In this document: in pieces, positions 42,043-51,300 of the stretch
Layout of the letters: every line of letters begins with the position of its first letter
How positions within the stretch are numbered: the first letter of the stretch is position 1
Origin: CAZSWS01 sp964610765
GTDB taxonomy: Bacteria; Bacteroidota; Bacteroidia; Bacteroidales; Tannerellaceae
Reading direction: 5' to 3'
DNA length: 64,000 bases
Assembly: GCA_964610765.1 (NCBI GenBank)
Contig: CAZSWS010000002.1
Coordinates: 1-64,000 of the forward strand
Position numbers and translations under genes: made by a program
Notes under the pieces: generated by a model
What the model was told of the DNA's origin: nothing
What the model saw: the letters and a program-made list of their open reading frames with translations, nothing else
The model's database searches: none

Positions 42043-44808
42043 ATGACAAATAAAATAATTATAATACTGTTATCCCTCCTATGCGCAGCATCACATATAT
42101 ACGCGCAGAGTGATAAGAATGACAACACAACAATAAACATTATTGATGAGTCAACCGGTGCTGTTTCTTCCGTTAATAGTGAAGAACTGATGAAACGTCC
42201 TAATATTAATCCGGCAAATGCCTTATTTGGAAAATTAAACGGGCTTTTCATTAGACAAAATGGTGGTTATGCAGATGGAGAAGCTTATCCAACCATGAAT
42301 ATTCGAGGAATAGGTTCATTAAATAACAACTCAATATTGGTATTGGTAGATGGACTGGAACGTGATATAAACTCATTGGCAATAGAGGAAATTGAAGAAG
42401 TTTCAATCTTAAAAGATGCTGCTTCACTCGCTCCATACGGAATGAGAGGTGCTAATGGAGTGTTACTAGTAAAGACTAAACGAGGAAAAGAAAGTAAAAC
42501 TAGCATACAGGTTTCCTACAAACACAGTATCACTACTCCCACCCGTCTTCCGAAAATGGTTGATGCTGCCACATACGCTGAAGCAATTAATGAAGGACTA
42601 TCCAATGAAGGACTCAGACCACGCTATACACAGCAAGAAATCAATGCATACAGAAGTGGTGAATACCCTAGCTTGTATCCCAATGTTGACTGGGTAAACG
42701 AAAGCTTACGTAGCCACGGACAACGAGATCAAGTCAATCTGACAGCTAGCGGGGGTTCTCGACTGATACGTTACTATTCGATGATTAACTACATATCTGA
42801 CAGGGGATTGCTAAAAAACACCAAACAAGATTCTTATTCAACTCAGTTGGCTAATTCAATCTTAAACATCCGCACCAATCTGGATATAGACCTAACACCC
42901 ACCACCATGGTTAAGATTAATCTGCTGGGTAAACTGAAAGAAAGATATCAGCCGGGAGCCATATCAGACGGAGATTTGATGTGGACACTATATACACTTC
43001 CCTCCAATGCATTTCCTGTGAAATCACATAATGACATTTGGGGAGGATCCAACATGTATGCTAAAAACCCGGTAGCCGAAACCAGTTCAACCGGATATAG
43101 TGTATCACATGCACGTACGCTGCTAGCCGACTTAACTCTTACACAAGAATTAGATGCTGTTTTACCCGGTCTGAGTGCTGAACTACGTATAGGATTTGAT
43201 GCTTATTCTGAAACCTGGGATACCCGTTCAAAGCAATATTTATACGAATCAAATACCGCCCACTTGAACAATCAGGGTGTTCCTACAGACACAATCAACA
43301 CACAGTATGGAAAGAATGACAAACAGCTAGGTTATTCAAGCTGGCTGAACGATCAGGCTCGCCACTCTAACATCCAATTTGCATTGCATTATCAGAAAAC
43401 TTTCGCAGAAAGTGATTTACGTGCATCTATCCGCTACAAACAAGATAAAAGTGTTTATTTAGGACAATACAACTCATATATGCATCAAGACATTGTCACA
43501 AATGCACATTACAATTTACTAAACAAATATTACTTTGATGTAAGCATGTCTGTTGCGGGCAGTAGTCGCCTCATTAAAAACAATCGATGGGGAGTTTTTC
43601 CGGCTATATCAGCAGCTTGGATGGTTAGCAGAGAGAATTTTCTGGAAGATGCATCTTGGCTGGACATGCTTAAAGCACGCCTCTCTTATGGCTTGATTGG
43701 GAATGACAATGTTTGGAAAAACATGGACATATATCCCTTCGGCGGTGGAGGAGGATTCATTTTCGGGAACGACTTTATTAGCAATGGAGGCATTGCAGAA
43801 GGACAACTTCCTAGTTTTAAAGGCACATTTGAAAAGAGTAGTAAAACAAACTTTGGGGTAGATTTACGCATGCTGGATTTAATTGATTTCACGTTGGATG
43901 CTTATTATGACCATAGATATGATATTATGGTTCCTAACGGAAGTATCACTTCCGGATTCTTAGGAGCTACAGCTTCCAACGTTCCTAAAGGAGTTGTAAA
44001 CAACTATGGGGTGGAAGTAGGAGTCAATGTAGGAAAACAAATAAACGATTTTTCTTTTGACGTAAATGCTCAACTGGCATTCTCTAGAAATGAAATCAAA
44101 GAAATGAACGAAGCCTTCAAACCGTATAGTTATCTGAAACAAACAGGTGGACGTGTTGGTCAATACTTTGGACTAGAAACCATTGGCTTTTTCAAAGATC
44201 AAGCTGACATAGACAGTCACCCAACACAAACATTTTCGACCGTATATCCCGGTGATTTAAAGTATAAAGACCAAAATGGAGATAATAGAATTGACGAAAA
44301 TGACGTTATACCTATGGGGTATAACAGCAACTGTCCCGAGTTATTCTATGCGTTAGGTTTTGATTTTCAATATAAAAACTTAGGGATTAATGCTCATTTT
44401 CAAGGAGCTAGCAACTACACTGTACAGCGCGGAGTACAAAGTCTGTATCATCCACTAATGGGTAACAACACCATATCAAAACATTATATGGAAAACCGCT
44501 GGATACCCGGCGAGGATAATACAAATGCTATCTATCCACGTTTAACTACAACAGAAAGCAGCAATAACTACCGGAATAACTCTACATTCATGAAGGATGT
44601 TTCATTCCTTAAATTACGTTCAGCCGAAGCTTATTATAAGCTACCCAAGAACTACATAAAACGATTTAATTTACAAGAGTTCAGAGTTTTTGTAAAAGGG
44701 ACGGATCTGTTCTCTTTAGACAATGTGAAAGAAACCGACCCAGAGGTTATGTGGACAAGCTACCCGGCTCAGCGTAGTGTTTATTTTGGATTTAATCTAA
44801 CATTCTAA
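42043..44808 (+). CDS. Short SusC-like TonB-dependent receptor lacking the N-terminal regulatory domain
   Basis: A 921-residue SusC-type importer. After the signal peptide (about 1-22, ASHIYAQ) there is a short linker of about 20 residues and then the plug begins, with SVNSEELMKRPNINPANALF and 'MNIRGIGSLNNNSILVLVDG', 'VSILKDAASLAPYGMRGANG'. The carboxypeptidase-regulatory-like domain (80-90 residues) that precedes the plug in almost all SusC proteins is missing, and so is the STN domain. The barrel and C-terminal FNLTF are complete, and neither end shows a frameshift. It is probably functional but may signal or assemble differently. It pairs with the SusD gene 17 bp downstream. Confidence 0.92.
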   Translation: MTNKIIIILLSLLCAASHIYAQSDKNDNTTINIIDESTGAVSSVNSEELMKRPNINPANALFGKLNGLFIRQNGGYADGEAYPTMNIRGIGSLNNNSILVLVDGLERDINSLAIEEIEEVSILKDAASLAPYGMRGANGVLLVKTKRGKESKTSIQVSYKHSITTPTRLPKMVDAATYAEAINEGLSNEGLRPRYTQQEINAYRSGEYPSLYPNVDWVNESLRSHGQRDQVNLTASGGSRLIRYYSMINYISDRGLLKNTKQDSYSTQLANSILNIRTNLDIDLTPTTMVKINLLGKLKERYQPGAISDGDLMWTLYTLPSNAFPVKSHNDIWGGSNMYAKNPVAETSSTGYSVSHARTLLADLTLTQELDAVLPGLSAELRIGFDAYSETWDTRSKQYLYESNTAHLNNQGVPTDTINTQYGKNDKQLGYSSWLNDQARHSNIQFALHYQKTFAESDLRASIRYKQDKSVYLGQYNSYMHQDIVTNAHYNLLNKYYFDVSMSVAGSSRLIKNNRWGVFPAISAAWMVSRENFLEDASWLDMLKARLSYGLIGNDNVWKNMDIYPFGGGGGFIFGNDFISNGGIAEGQLPSFKGTFEKSSKTNFGVDLRMLDLIDFTLDAYYDHRYDIMVPNGSITSGFLGATASNVPKGVVNNYGVEVGVNVGKQINDFSFDVNAQLAFSRNEIKEMNEAFKPYSYLKQTGGRVGQYFGLETIGFFKDQADIDSHPTQTFSTVYPGDLKYKDQNGDNRIDENDVIPMGYNSNCPELFYALGFDFQYKNLGINAHFQGASNYTVQRGVQSLYHPLMGNNTISKHYMENRWIPGEDNTNAIYPRLTTTESSNNYRNNSTFMKDVSFLKLRSAEAYYKLPKNYIKRFNLQEFRVFVKGTDLFSLDNVKETDPEVMWTSYPAQRSVYFGFNLTF

Positions 44809-44825
44809 ACTTAAAATCTAAAAAA

Positions 44826-46514
44826 ATGAGAACTAAATTAATTATAATATCCCTTATTTTATTCAGCATACAGTCTTGTGATTTTTTAAACTATGACGAG
44901 TCTGACCATCTGGAGAAAGAAGCCGTATTTAAAAGTTTTGAGAAAACCAGAAGCTTCTTAACCAATATATATTCCTATGTACCCGGTGCTTTTGGTACAA
45001 TCGGTGATGCGATGCGCTCAGCAGCATGTGATGAAGCTGTTTTTGTTGACAAACTCTCGCCCATACATAGCTTCAACAATGGCTCATGGAGTGCCATAAA
45101 CACACTTGATGACAGATGGAACTACTTCAGAGGCATTCGCGCAGTCAATATGTTTTTAGAAGAAACAAAAAACTTAGAGTTCGACGACCTTAAAAACAAC
45201 GTTGACTATGAAGACATCATGGCACAATTCAAGTATTATCCTTACGAAGCTCGTTTTTTACGTGCTTATTTCTATTTAGAATTAGCTAAACGATATGGGG
45301 ATATTCCTTTGATTACAACACTACTGACCGAAGAAGAAGCTAACAGACAAAAACGTGAGCCATTCGAGAAGATTATTCAATTCATTGTTGACGAATGTAA
45401 TGCAATTGCCCCCCATCTTCCTGTTAGTTATAAAGATTTAATTAAAAGTGAAACCGGTCGCGCAACAAAAGGGGCTGCCATGGCTTTAAAGTCAAGAGCA
45501 TTGCTTTATGCAGCAAGCCCGCTGTTCAATCCGGACAATGATGTCGAAAAATGGAAAAAAGCAGCTAGAGCAGCCGCTGACATTATTGATAGTGCTTGGG
45601 ATTTTGGCTATATGCCCCTACCTGACCTGTGGAACTTGTGGAACAACAATTATGAAAGCAACAACGAGTTGATTTTTGGTGTGATGCAAAGAGAGGACAA
45701 CTGGTTTGAACGTGTAAACTTCCCCGTTGGTATCGAAGGAGGCGGAAACACAGGACACTGTCCAACCGAAAACATCATCGAAGCATATGAAATGCAAGCT
45801 ACAGGATTACCCATATCCAAAGAGGCAGGCTACGAACATGCCGACCCTAGCTATGACTCCAAAAATCCTTATGAAGGAAGAGACCCTCGCATGTATGAAC
45901 TGGTTGCACAAAATGAAGCCTGGTGGGTTTATGGCGAACAAGTAGAATGCTGGTACGGAGGGCGAAGCGGTAAACCACAAAAAAATGCTACCGTTACAGG
46001 TTATTACCTAAGAAAATACGTAGATGGTAGTACTAGCCTAAAAGATGACTTCATTACCAGCAAAAGGCATGTATGGAACGTGATGCGATACAGCGAAGTT
46101 CTATTAAACTTTGCCGAAGCAATGGTCGAAGCTTATGGAGATCCTTACTTTAAAACAGACTATCCAATGTCAGCCAAAGAGGCTATAGACATCATACGTG
46201 AACGTGTCAATGTCTATATGCCTAAATATCCTGATAATTTATCTACAGAGGAGTTCAAGGCTAAATTAAGAAATGAACGCAGAGTAGAACTATCTTTCGA
46301 AGATCATCGTTTTTGGGATATTCGTCGCTGGAAAATTGCCGACAAAACGACCGAAATATACGGAGTAGACATCACTAAAAATGAAGATGGTTCATTCACC
46401 TACGAGAAGATTTTAGTTGAAAAACGCATATTCAAAGATCATATGTATCTGTATCCAATACCGCAATCAGAGATTTACATTAACCCGGAACTAACTCAAA
46501 ATAAAGGATGGTAA
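44826..46514 (+). CDS. SusD-like lipoprotein (second locus, second pair)
   Basis: A 562-residue RagB/SusD lipoprotein (lipobox SIQSC, Cys18). The N-terminal EKEAVFKSFEKTRSFLTNIY and the SARFLRAYFYLELAKRYGDI-type helices (here 'YEARFLRAYFYLELAKRYGD') are classic SusD. The C-terminal 'RNERRVELSFEDHRFWDIRR' is the family signature. It should cap the short SusC upstream, which it follows by 17 bp. Tandem SusCD pairs usually share or divide related substrates. An unusual hairpin (46519-46556) follows before the beta-helix gene. Confidence 0.93.
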   Translation: MRTKLIIISLILFSIQSCDFLNYDESDHLEKEAVFKSFEKTRSFLTNIYSYVPGAFGTIGDAMRSAACDEAVFVDKLSPIHSFNNGSWSAINTLDDRWNYFRGIRAVNMFLEETKNLEFDDLKNNVDYEDIMAQFKYYPYEARFLRAYFYLELAKRYGDIPLITTLLTEEEANRQKREPFEKIIQFIVDECNAIAPHLPVSYKDLIKSETGRATKGAAMALKSRALLYAASPLFNPDNDVEKWKKAARAAADIIDSAWDFGYMPLPDLWNLWNNNYESNNELIFGVMQREDNWFERVNFPVGIEGGGNTGHCPTENIIEAYEMQATGLPISKEAGYEHADPSYDSKNPYEGRDPRMYELVAQNEAWWVYGEQVECWYGGRSGKPQKNATVTGYYLRKYVDGSTSLKDDFITSKRHVWNVMRYSEVLLNFAEAMVEAYGDPYFKTDYPMSAKEAIDIIRERVNVYMPKYPDNLSTEEFKAKLRNERRVELSFEDHRFWDIRRWKIADKTTEIYGVDITKNEDGSFTYEKILVEKRIFKDHMYLYPIPQSEIYINPELTQNKGW

Positions 46515-46518
46515 AAAT

Positions 46519-46556
46519 ACCTGAGGGGCTGCTTTTTAACTTTGCAGCCCTTCAGG
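46519..46556 (+). promoter_or_regulatory. Intercistronic stem-loop between SusD and the beta-helix gene
   Basis: ACCTGAGGGGCTGC pairs with GCAGCCCTTCAGGT over about 14 bp (one G-U) with an 11-nt loop. No T-run follows, so it is unlikely to be a normal terminator. It may protect or process the mRNA, or attenuate the downstream gene. Confidence 0.55.
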
Positions 46557-46587
46557 TCATTTCACGTATAAGCCATATAAAGAACGA

Positions 46588-48213
46588 ATGAAAAAAGTAA
46601 GCATCATATTTTCAGATAACAATCAATCAAAATCTAATCCACACGATGGAGTAATAGTTGCAAACCTCCCTATTCAAAAATGGGAAAAGTATGTAAGCCT
46701 TTTTGCAACGATCTTTTTGTTAGCTTTAGCTCTAGGGTCTTGTTCTTCTTCAGGTGGGCGGCTATCATCATCTTCTCAAGCCTATTATATTGATGCAACT
46801 CTGGGAGATGACAATAACAAAGGTAACTCGCCGAAAGAAGCTTGGAAAAGTCTTTCTAAAATTCAATCGGTTAAACTTAAAGCCGGTGATGAAATTCTCT
46901 TAAAAAAAGGAGAAACATTCCACGGAGAGTTATTTATTGAAGGGGTTGGCACCAAAGAAGCTCCCATCCTAATTGATGCATACGGTGATAAAGGAAATAA
47001 CCCATGCATCGTAGGTCATGACACTTCTTCTTATGCTGTCTGCATCTATAATTCTGAATTTATATCTGTTCAAAACCTAGAAATAGTAAACACCGGGAAA
47101 GAGCGTTTAGCGGGTCGAAACGGCATAAAAGTGCATATCAATAATTTTGGTATTGCAAACGACATCACTCTTAAAAGGCTTTACATCCACGATGTAAACG
47201 GGAGTTTAGTAAAAAGAGAGGGTGCCGGAGCGGGTATTTATATTCTTAATGAAGGCAAAACACCTACCACTTTCAACGGACTAACCATTGAAGAATGCAC
47301 TATACGCCGATGCGAACGCAATGCGATGATTTGGTGGGGATACTCTACACGCGACTTTTGGTATCTGAATAAGAATGTGGTTGTAAGAAACAATCTGATA
47401 GAAGAAGTTCCCGGAGATGGAATCGTTCCTATTGGTTGTGACGGAGCACTCATTGAATATAATGTAATGAGAAACTGCACAGACCTACTACCCGAAGGAG
47501 AATATGCTGCCGGTATCTGGCCATGGAGTTGCGACAACACGGTGATACAGTTTAATGAAGTGTCTGACCATAAAGCACCCGGCGATGCGCAAGGATACGA
47601 TTCAGACAACAACTGTAATAATACAACGATACAGTACAACTACAGCCACAACAACGAAGGAGGATTTTTACTTATCTGTAATACAGGCTTAACAACTATG
47701 CCCGAAAACATCGGAACAAACAATTCAATTATCCGCGGCAACGTTAGTATCAACGATGGGAATCGAGCAAGAAAAATAAATAATGAATATTTCTCTCCCT
47801 CTATTCACATTGCCGGACCGGCTAAAAACTCATTGATATGCAACAACATCATTCATGTAAATAAAAAGAAATATCCTGAAGTTCAACGATTACTTCTTAG
47901 TATAACCCCCTCATATGGCGATGCAGATAGCACTTTCATCCGAGACAACCTATTTTATGTAAGCGAAGAAAGCAATTTCAGTCTGGGTGAATCAACCAAT
48001 AATCTATTTGAAAACAACTGTTATTTAGGAAAATTTAAAAACATGCCCAACGATAAAGGAGCTATGTATTCAAATGAAACTTACGAAAATATGATTAAAA
48101 AAGACCCCTCCGGCTTTGAATCACTAAAGCCTTTCTTACGTACTGTCCATACCTACGTGGGACAAATCACAACGGTAGATAAAGAAGCGGTCGATTCATT
48201 TTTCAACAAGTAA
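46588..48213 (+). CDS. Right-handed beta-helix lipoprotein of unknown substrate
   Basis: A 541-residue exported protein. Residues about 70-95 ('AYYIDATLGDDNNKGNSPKE') are the usual N-terminal cap of parallel beta-helix enzymes; PbH1-like turns follow through about residue 430 ('ITLKRLYIHDVNG', 'GLTIEECTIRRCERNAM', 'VVVRNNLIEEVPGDGI', 'TTIQYNYSHNNEGGF'). Members are lyases or hydrolases on polysaccharides; I cannot name the family. The lipobox is LALGSC, but a stretch of about 35 mostly polar residues precedes the hydrophobic core, which is unusual for a lipoprotein signal. It follows SusCD by 73 bp and precedes the HTCS. Confidence 0.75.
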   Translation: MKKVSIIFSDNNQSKSNPHDGVIVANLPIQKWEKYVSLFATIFLLALALGSCSSSGGRLSSSSQAYYIDATLGDDNNKGNSPKEAWKSLSKIQSVKLKAGDEILLKKGETFHGELFIEGVGTKEAPILIDAYGDKGNNPCIVGHDTSSYAVCIYNSEFISVQNLEIVNTGKERLAGRNGIKVHINNFGIANDITLKRLYIHDVNGSLVKREGAGAGIYILNEGKTPTTFNGLTIEECTIRRCERNAMIWWGYSTRDFWYLNKNVVVRNNLIEEVPGDGIVPIGCDGALIEYNVMRNCTDLLPEGEYAAGIWPWSCDNTVIQFNEVSDHKAPGDAQGYDSDNNCNNTTIQYNYSHNNEGGFLLICNTGLTTMPENIGTNNSIIRGNVSINDGNRARKINNEYFSPSIHIAGPAKNSLICNNIIHVNKKKYPEVQRLLLSITPSYGDADSTFIRDNLFYVSEESNFSLGESTNNLFENNCYLGKFKNMPNDKGAMYSNETYENMIKKDPSGFESLKPFLRTVHTYVGQITTVDKEAVDSFFNK

Positions 48214-48232
48214 TAATTGACATATCTATCAT

Positions 48233-48273
48233 TAACCTGGAATACATAAAAAACATGCATTCCAGGTTAGTTT
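48233..48273 (+). terminator. Terminator of the beta-helix gene
   Basis: TAACCTGGAAT (48233-48243) and ATTCCAGGTTA (48259-48269) are perfect 11-bp arms followed by GTTTTCTT. It separates the SusCD unit from the HTCS gene. Confidence 0.75.
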
Positions 48274-48276
48274 TCT

Positions 48277-48284
48277 TATATTTG
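48277..48284 (+). promoter_or_regulatory. -7 promoter element of the HTCS gene
   Basis: TATATTTG matches TAnnTTTG, 93 bp before the ATG at 48378. The HTCS therefore has its own promoter just after the terminator hairpin. Confidence 0.55.
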
Positions 48285-48377
48285 CAATCCAATAAAAACA
48301 AACTTATAACGTAAAAAAAAACATTCATTGATTTGCAAATCCGTAGTTGGAAATCGAAAAACACACGTATCTCATTA

Positions 48378-51300
48378 ATGATAAGAACATACTTTATATT
48401 CCTTTTATGCTCACTCTCACTAGCGTGTTACGCTAATAATGAATGGGATACATACAAAGTGCGAGCCATCAATAATCAAGACAAGCTTCCCGGCATGCAA
48501 ATCAATCAAATTCTGCAGGATAGCGAGGGATACATGTGGTTTGCAACTGATAATGGGCTGTGCAGATACGATGGATATACACTAAAAACATACAAGTCAT
48601 CAAACCAAACACCCAGACTGCTACAAAGCAACAACATCACTACCATTATTGAAGATATTGATAAACGCATTTGGATAGGAACTGAGCAAGGCATAAACAT
48701 ACTGGACACAAGCAATAATCAGATTACATCAATCGACAATGACCACCTATCTAATTCCTATATTCATTCTTTTTTGCTTACTAGTGACAGCACCTTATGG
48801 ATTGGCACACAAGTAGGACTACTGGAATATCACAGAGAAAATCAAAGCTTTACCACCTATAGAAACAGACCCAATGACACCACTTCTATTTGTGGAAACT
48901 CCATAAAGGCATTGAAGGAGGATGCTGCCGGTAATATTTGGGTGGCTACATATGGCTACGGAATCTGCAAGCTAGATACTCAAAAAAAAATATTCATACA
49001 ATACCCTGCTGTATCCTTACTAAACAGGACTAACTGCTTATTAGAAGATACAAACAACCATATCTGGGTTTGTAACTGGGGAGATGGGATCACCAAAATA
49101 CAAAACAGTAATAACCCTACTGATCCCAACTACAAACGAATAGAAACTAGCACTGAGTATGAATGCATCTTCCATTGTATAGAGCAGCTGCCTGATGGAG
49201 ATATTTTGGTTGGTTCAAATCAAGGATTGCACCTGATTGACAAGTCCGACCAACTGATTGCTAAAAACACCCAACAAAACCCTATACATACACTCGTTGC
49301 TAATGAAGACATCTTAGACCTATATATAGACAAGAATAACAGCATCTGGATTGGTACAAGAAATGCTGGTGTCTTCATTGCTTATTTAGAAAAAACACCC
49401 TTTACAAATTTTCCTATCAATTCGACCATCGACTCAAAACAACCACTTAAAGTGAATGCTTTTTACGAATGGGATGAAGACATTTTATTACTTGGAATTG
49501 AAAAAGTCAGTTTTGCCTTTTTCCATAAGAAAAGCAAGACCATTATAAACTACAGAGAGATAGAAAACTACCGCAATATGTTTAAGCAATGGCCGGGTAA
49601 TCTTCAATTTATCTTTAAACATCCTGATAAAGATGAGCTGTGGTTAGGCACACAATATGGGGGACTTATTATATGCCAAATCAAAGACCATAAAATCGTT
49701 TCAACACAATATCATGTTAATCATTTGGGAAACACGCCTATAGGTGCTTCAATCAGCACGATAATCAGAGATCAAAAGCAAAACATTTGGATTGGATCTG
49801 ACGAAGGACTAAATATTATTACTGCAAATGGTGACACGCTGTCTCATAAAACATATAACCGGATACAAACCCTGCTCCAGGATCATACAGGTGCGATGTG
49901 GTTAGGCACGTATTTTGATGGTATATATCGTCTCCGACCGGGATTTAATATCAACAAAATGTCTTTTGAAATCTACAACACAAAAAACAAGCTCATTAGC
50001 TCTAATGAAATCATGTGTATCTATGAAGACTCCAATCAAAACTTATGGGTAGGTACCAAAGGTAGCGGACTGCAAAAATATAATCGTGAGAAAAACTGCT
50101 TTGACCCCATACCTCAAACAGAAGATATCCCGGGAGATATAATATTCAACATCACAGAGTTTAACGACGATTTAATCTTAGGAACAAACCAAGGCTTAGT
50201 CATCTATAACAGCACCACACACAAGTCTATTGTGCTTGACGAGCGTGATGGCATGCTGGACAAAACATGTCAGAAAAATGCCGTACTTAACACCGGAAAA
50301 GGTGAGATATATTATGGCACATCTAAAGGCTTTTATATATTTTGCCCGGAACTTGTCGATAATGACTCGGCTAGTGTAAAAACAGTCATCAGTGACTTGA
50401 AAATTTTTCATAAATCATTTGACGAGCTTCCGGAGAAAAAACAAAAACAACTAGCCGGATACCTGCATCCGTTACATACTAAAAACATCACCTTGTCTTC
50501 ATCCGACAACAATTTAGGCATTGAATTCGCAGCACTATCATACATACATCCTGAAAAACGAAGATATGCATACATGCTTGAAGGGTTTGATAAAGACTGG
50601 ATTTACACAGGTGCAGCTCAACGAACAGCTTACTACACAAACCTCCCTGCCGGGAAATACAAGTTTCTCGTCAAAAGCATCAATTTCAACAAAATAGAGA
50701 GCGTACACAACGAAGAATTTTACATAAAAGTTTTGCCTCCCATTTACCAGTCCGGCTATGCCTATATGTTATATTTCATATTAACCGTTCTAGCTATATA
50801 CCTGTTCTACCGATTCCAACTTTATCGGTTTCGCCTACAAGAAGCCATCAAGACTGAGCAAATAGAACGAATAAAATCGGAAGAACTTAACCAATCTAAG
50901 TTGCGCTTTTTCACCAATATATCACACGAATTTCTAACTCCTCTGTCTATCATCAGTTGTACATTCGAAGAGTTAAGAAGGAAGTTTAATATTAACAACC
51001 AGACAGTTAAAGCTGCTGAAGCAAACGTATTTAGATTAAACAAACTGATTGAAGAAATTCTGGAATTTCAAAAAGCAGAAAATAACAAACTTAGACTTCA
51101 AGTTTCATACGGTGATATTGGACTCTTTATTCATAACATTTGTTGTGAAAACTTCTCACTGCTGGTTAAGAGTAAAGAAATTACCTTAGACATCGTTTGT
51201 ACACCTACACATATCCCCGCCTGGTTTGATGCAGACAAAATAGATAAAGTCTTATACAACTTACTGTCGAATGCAATGAAATACAGCTATACAGACGGTA

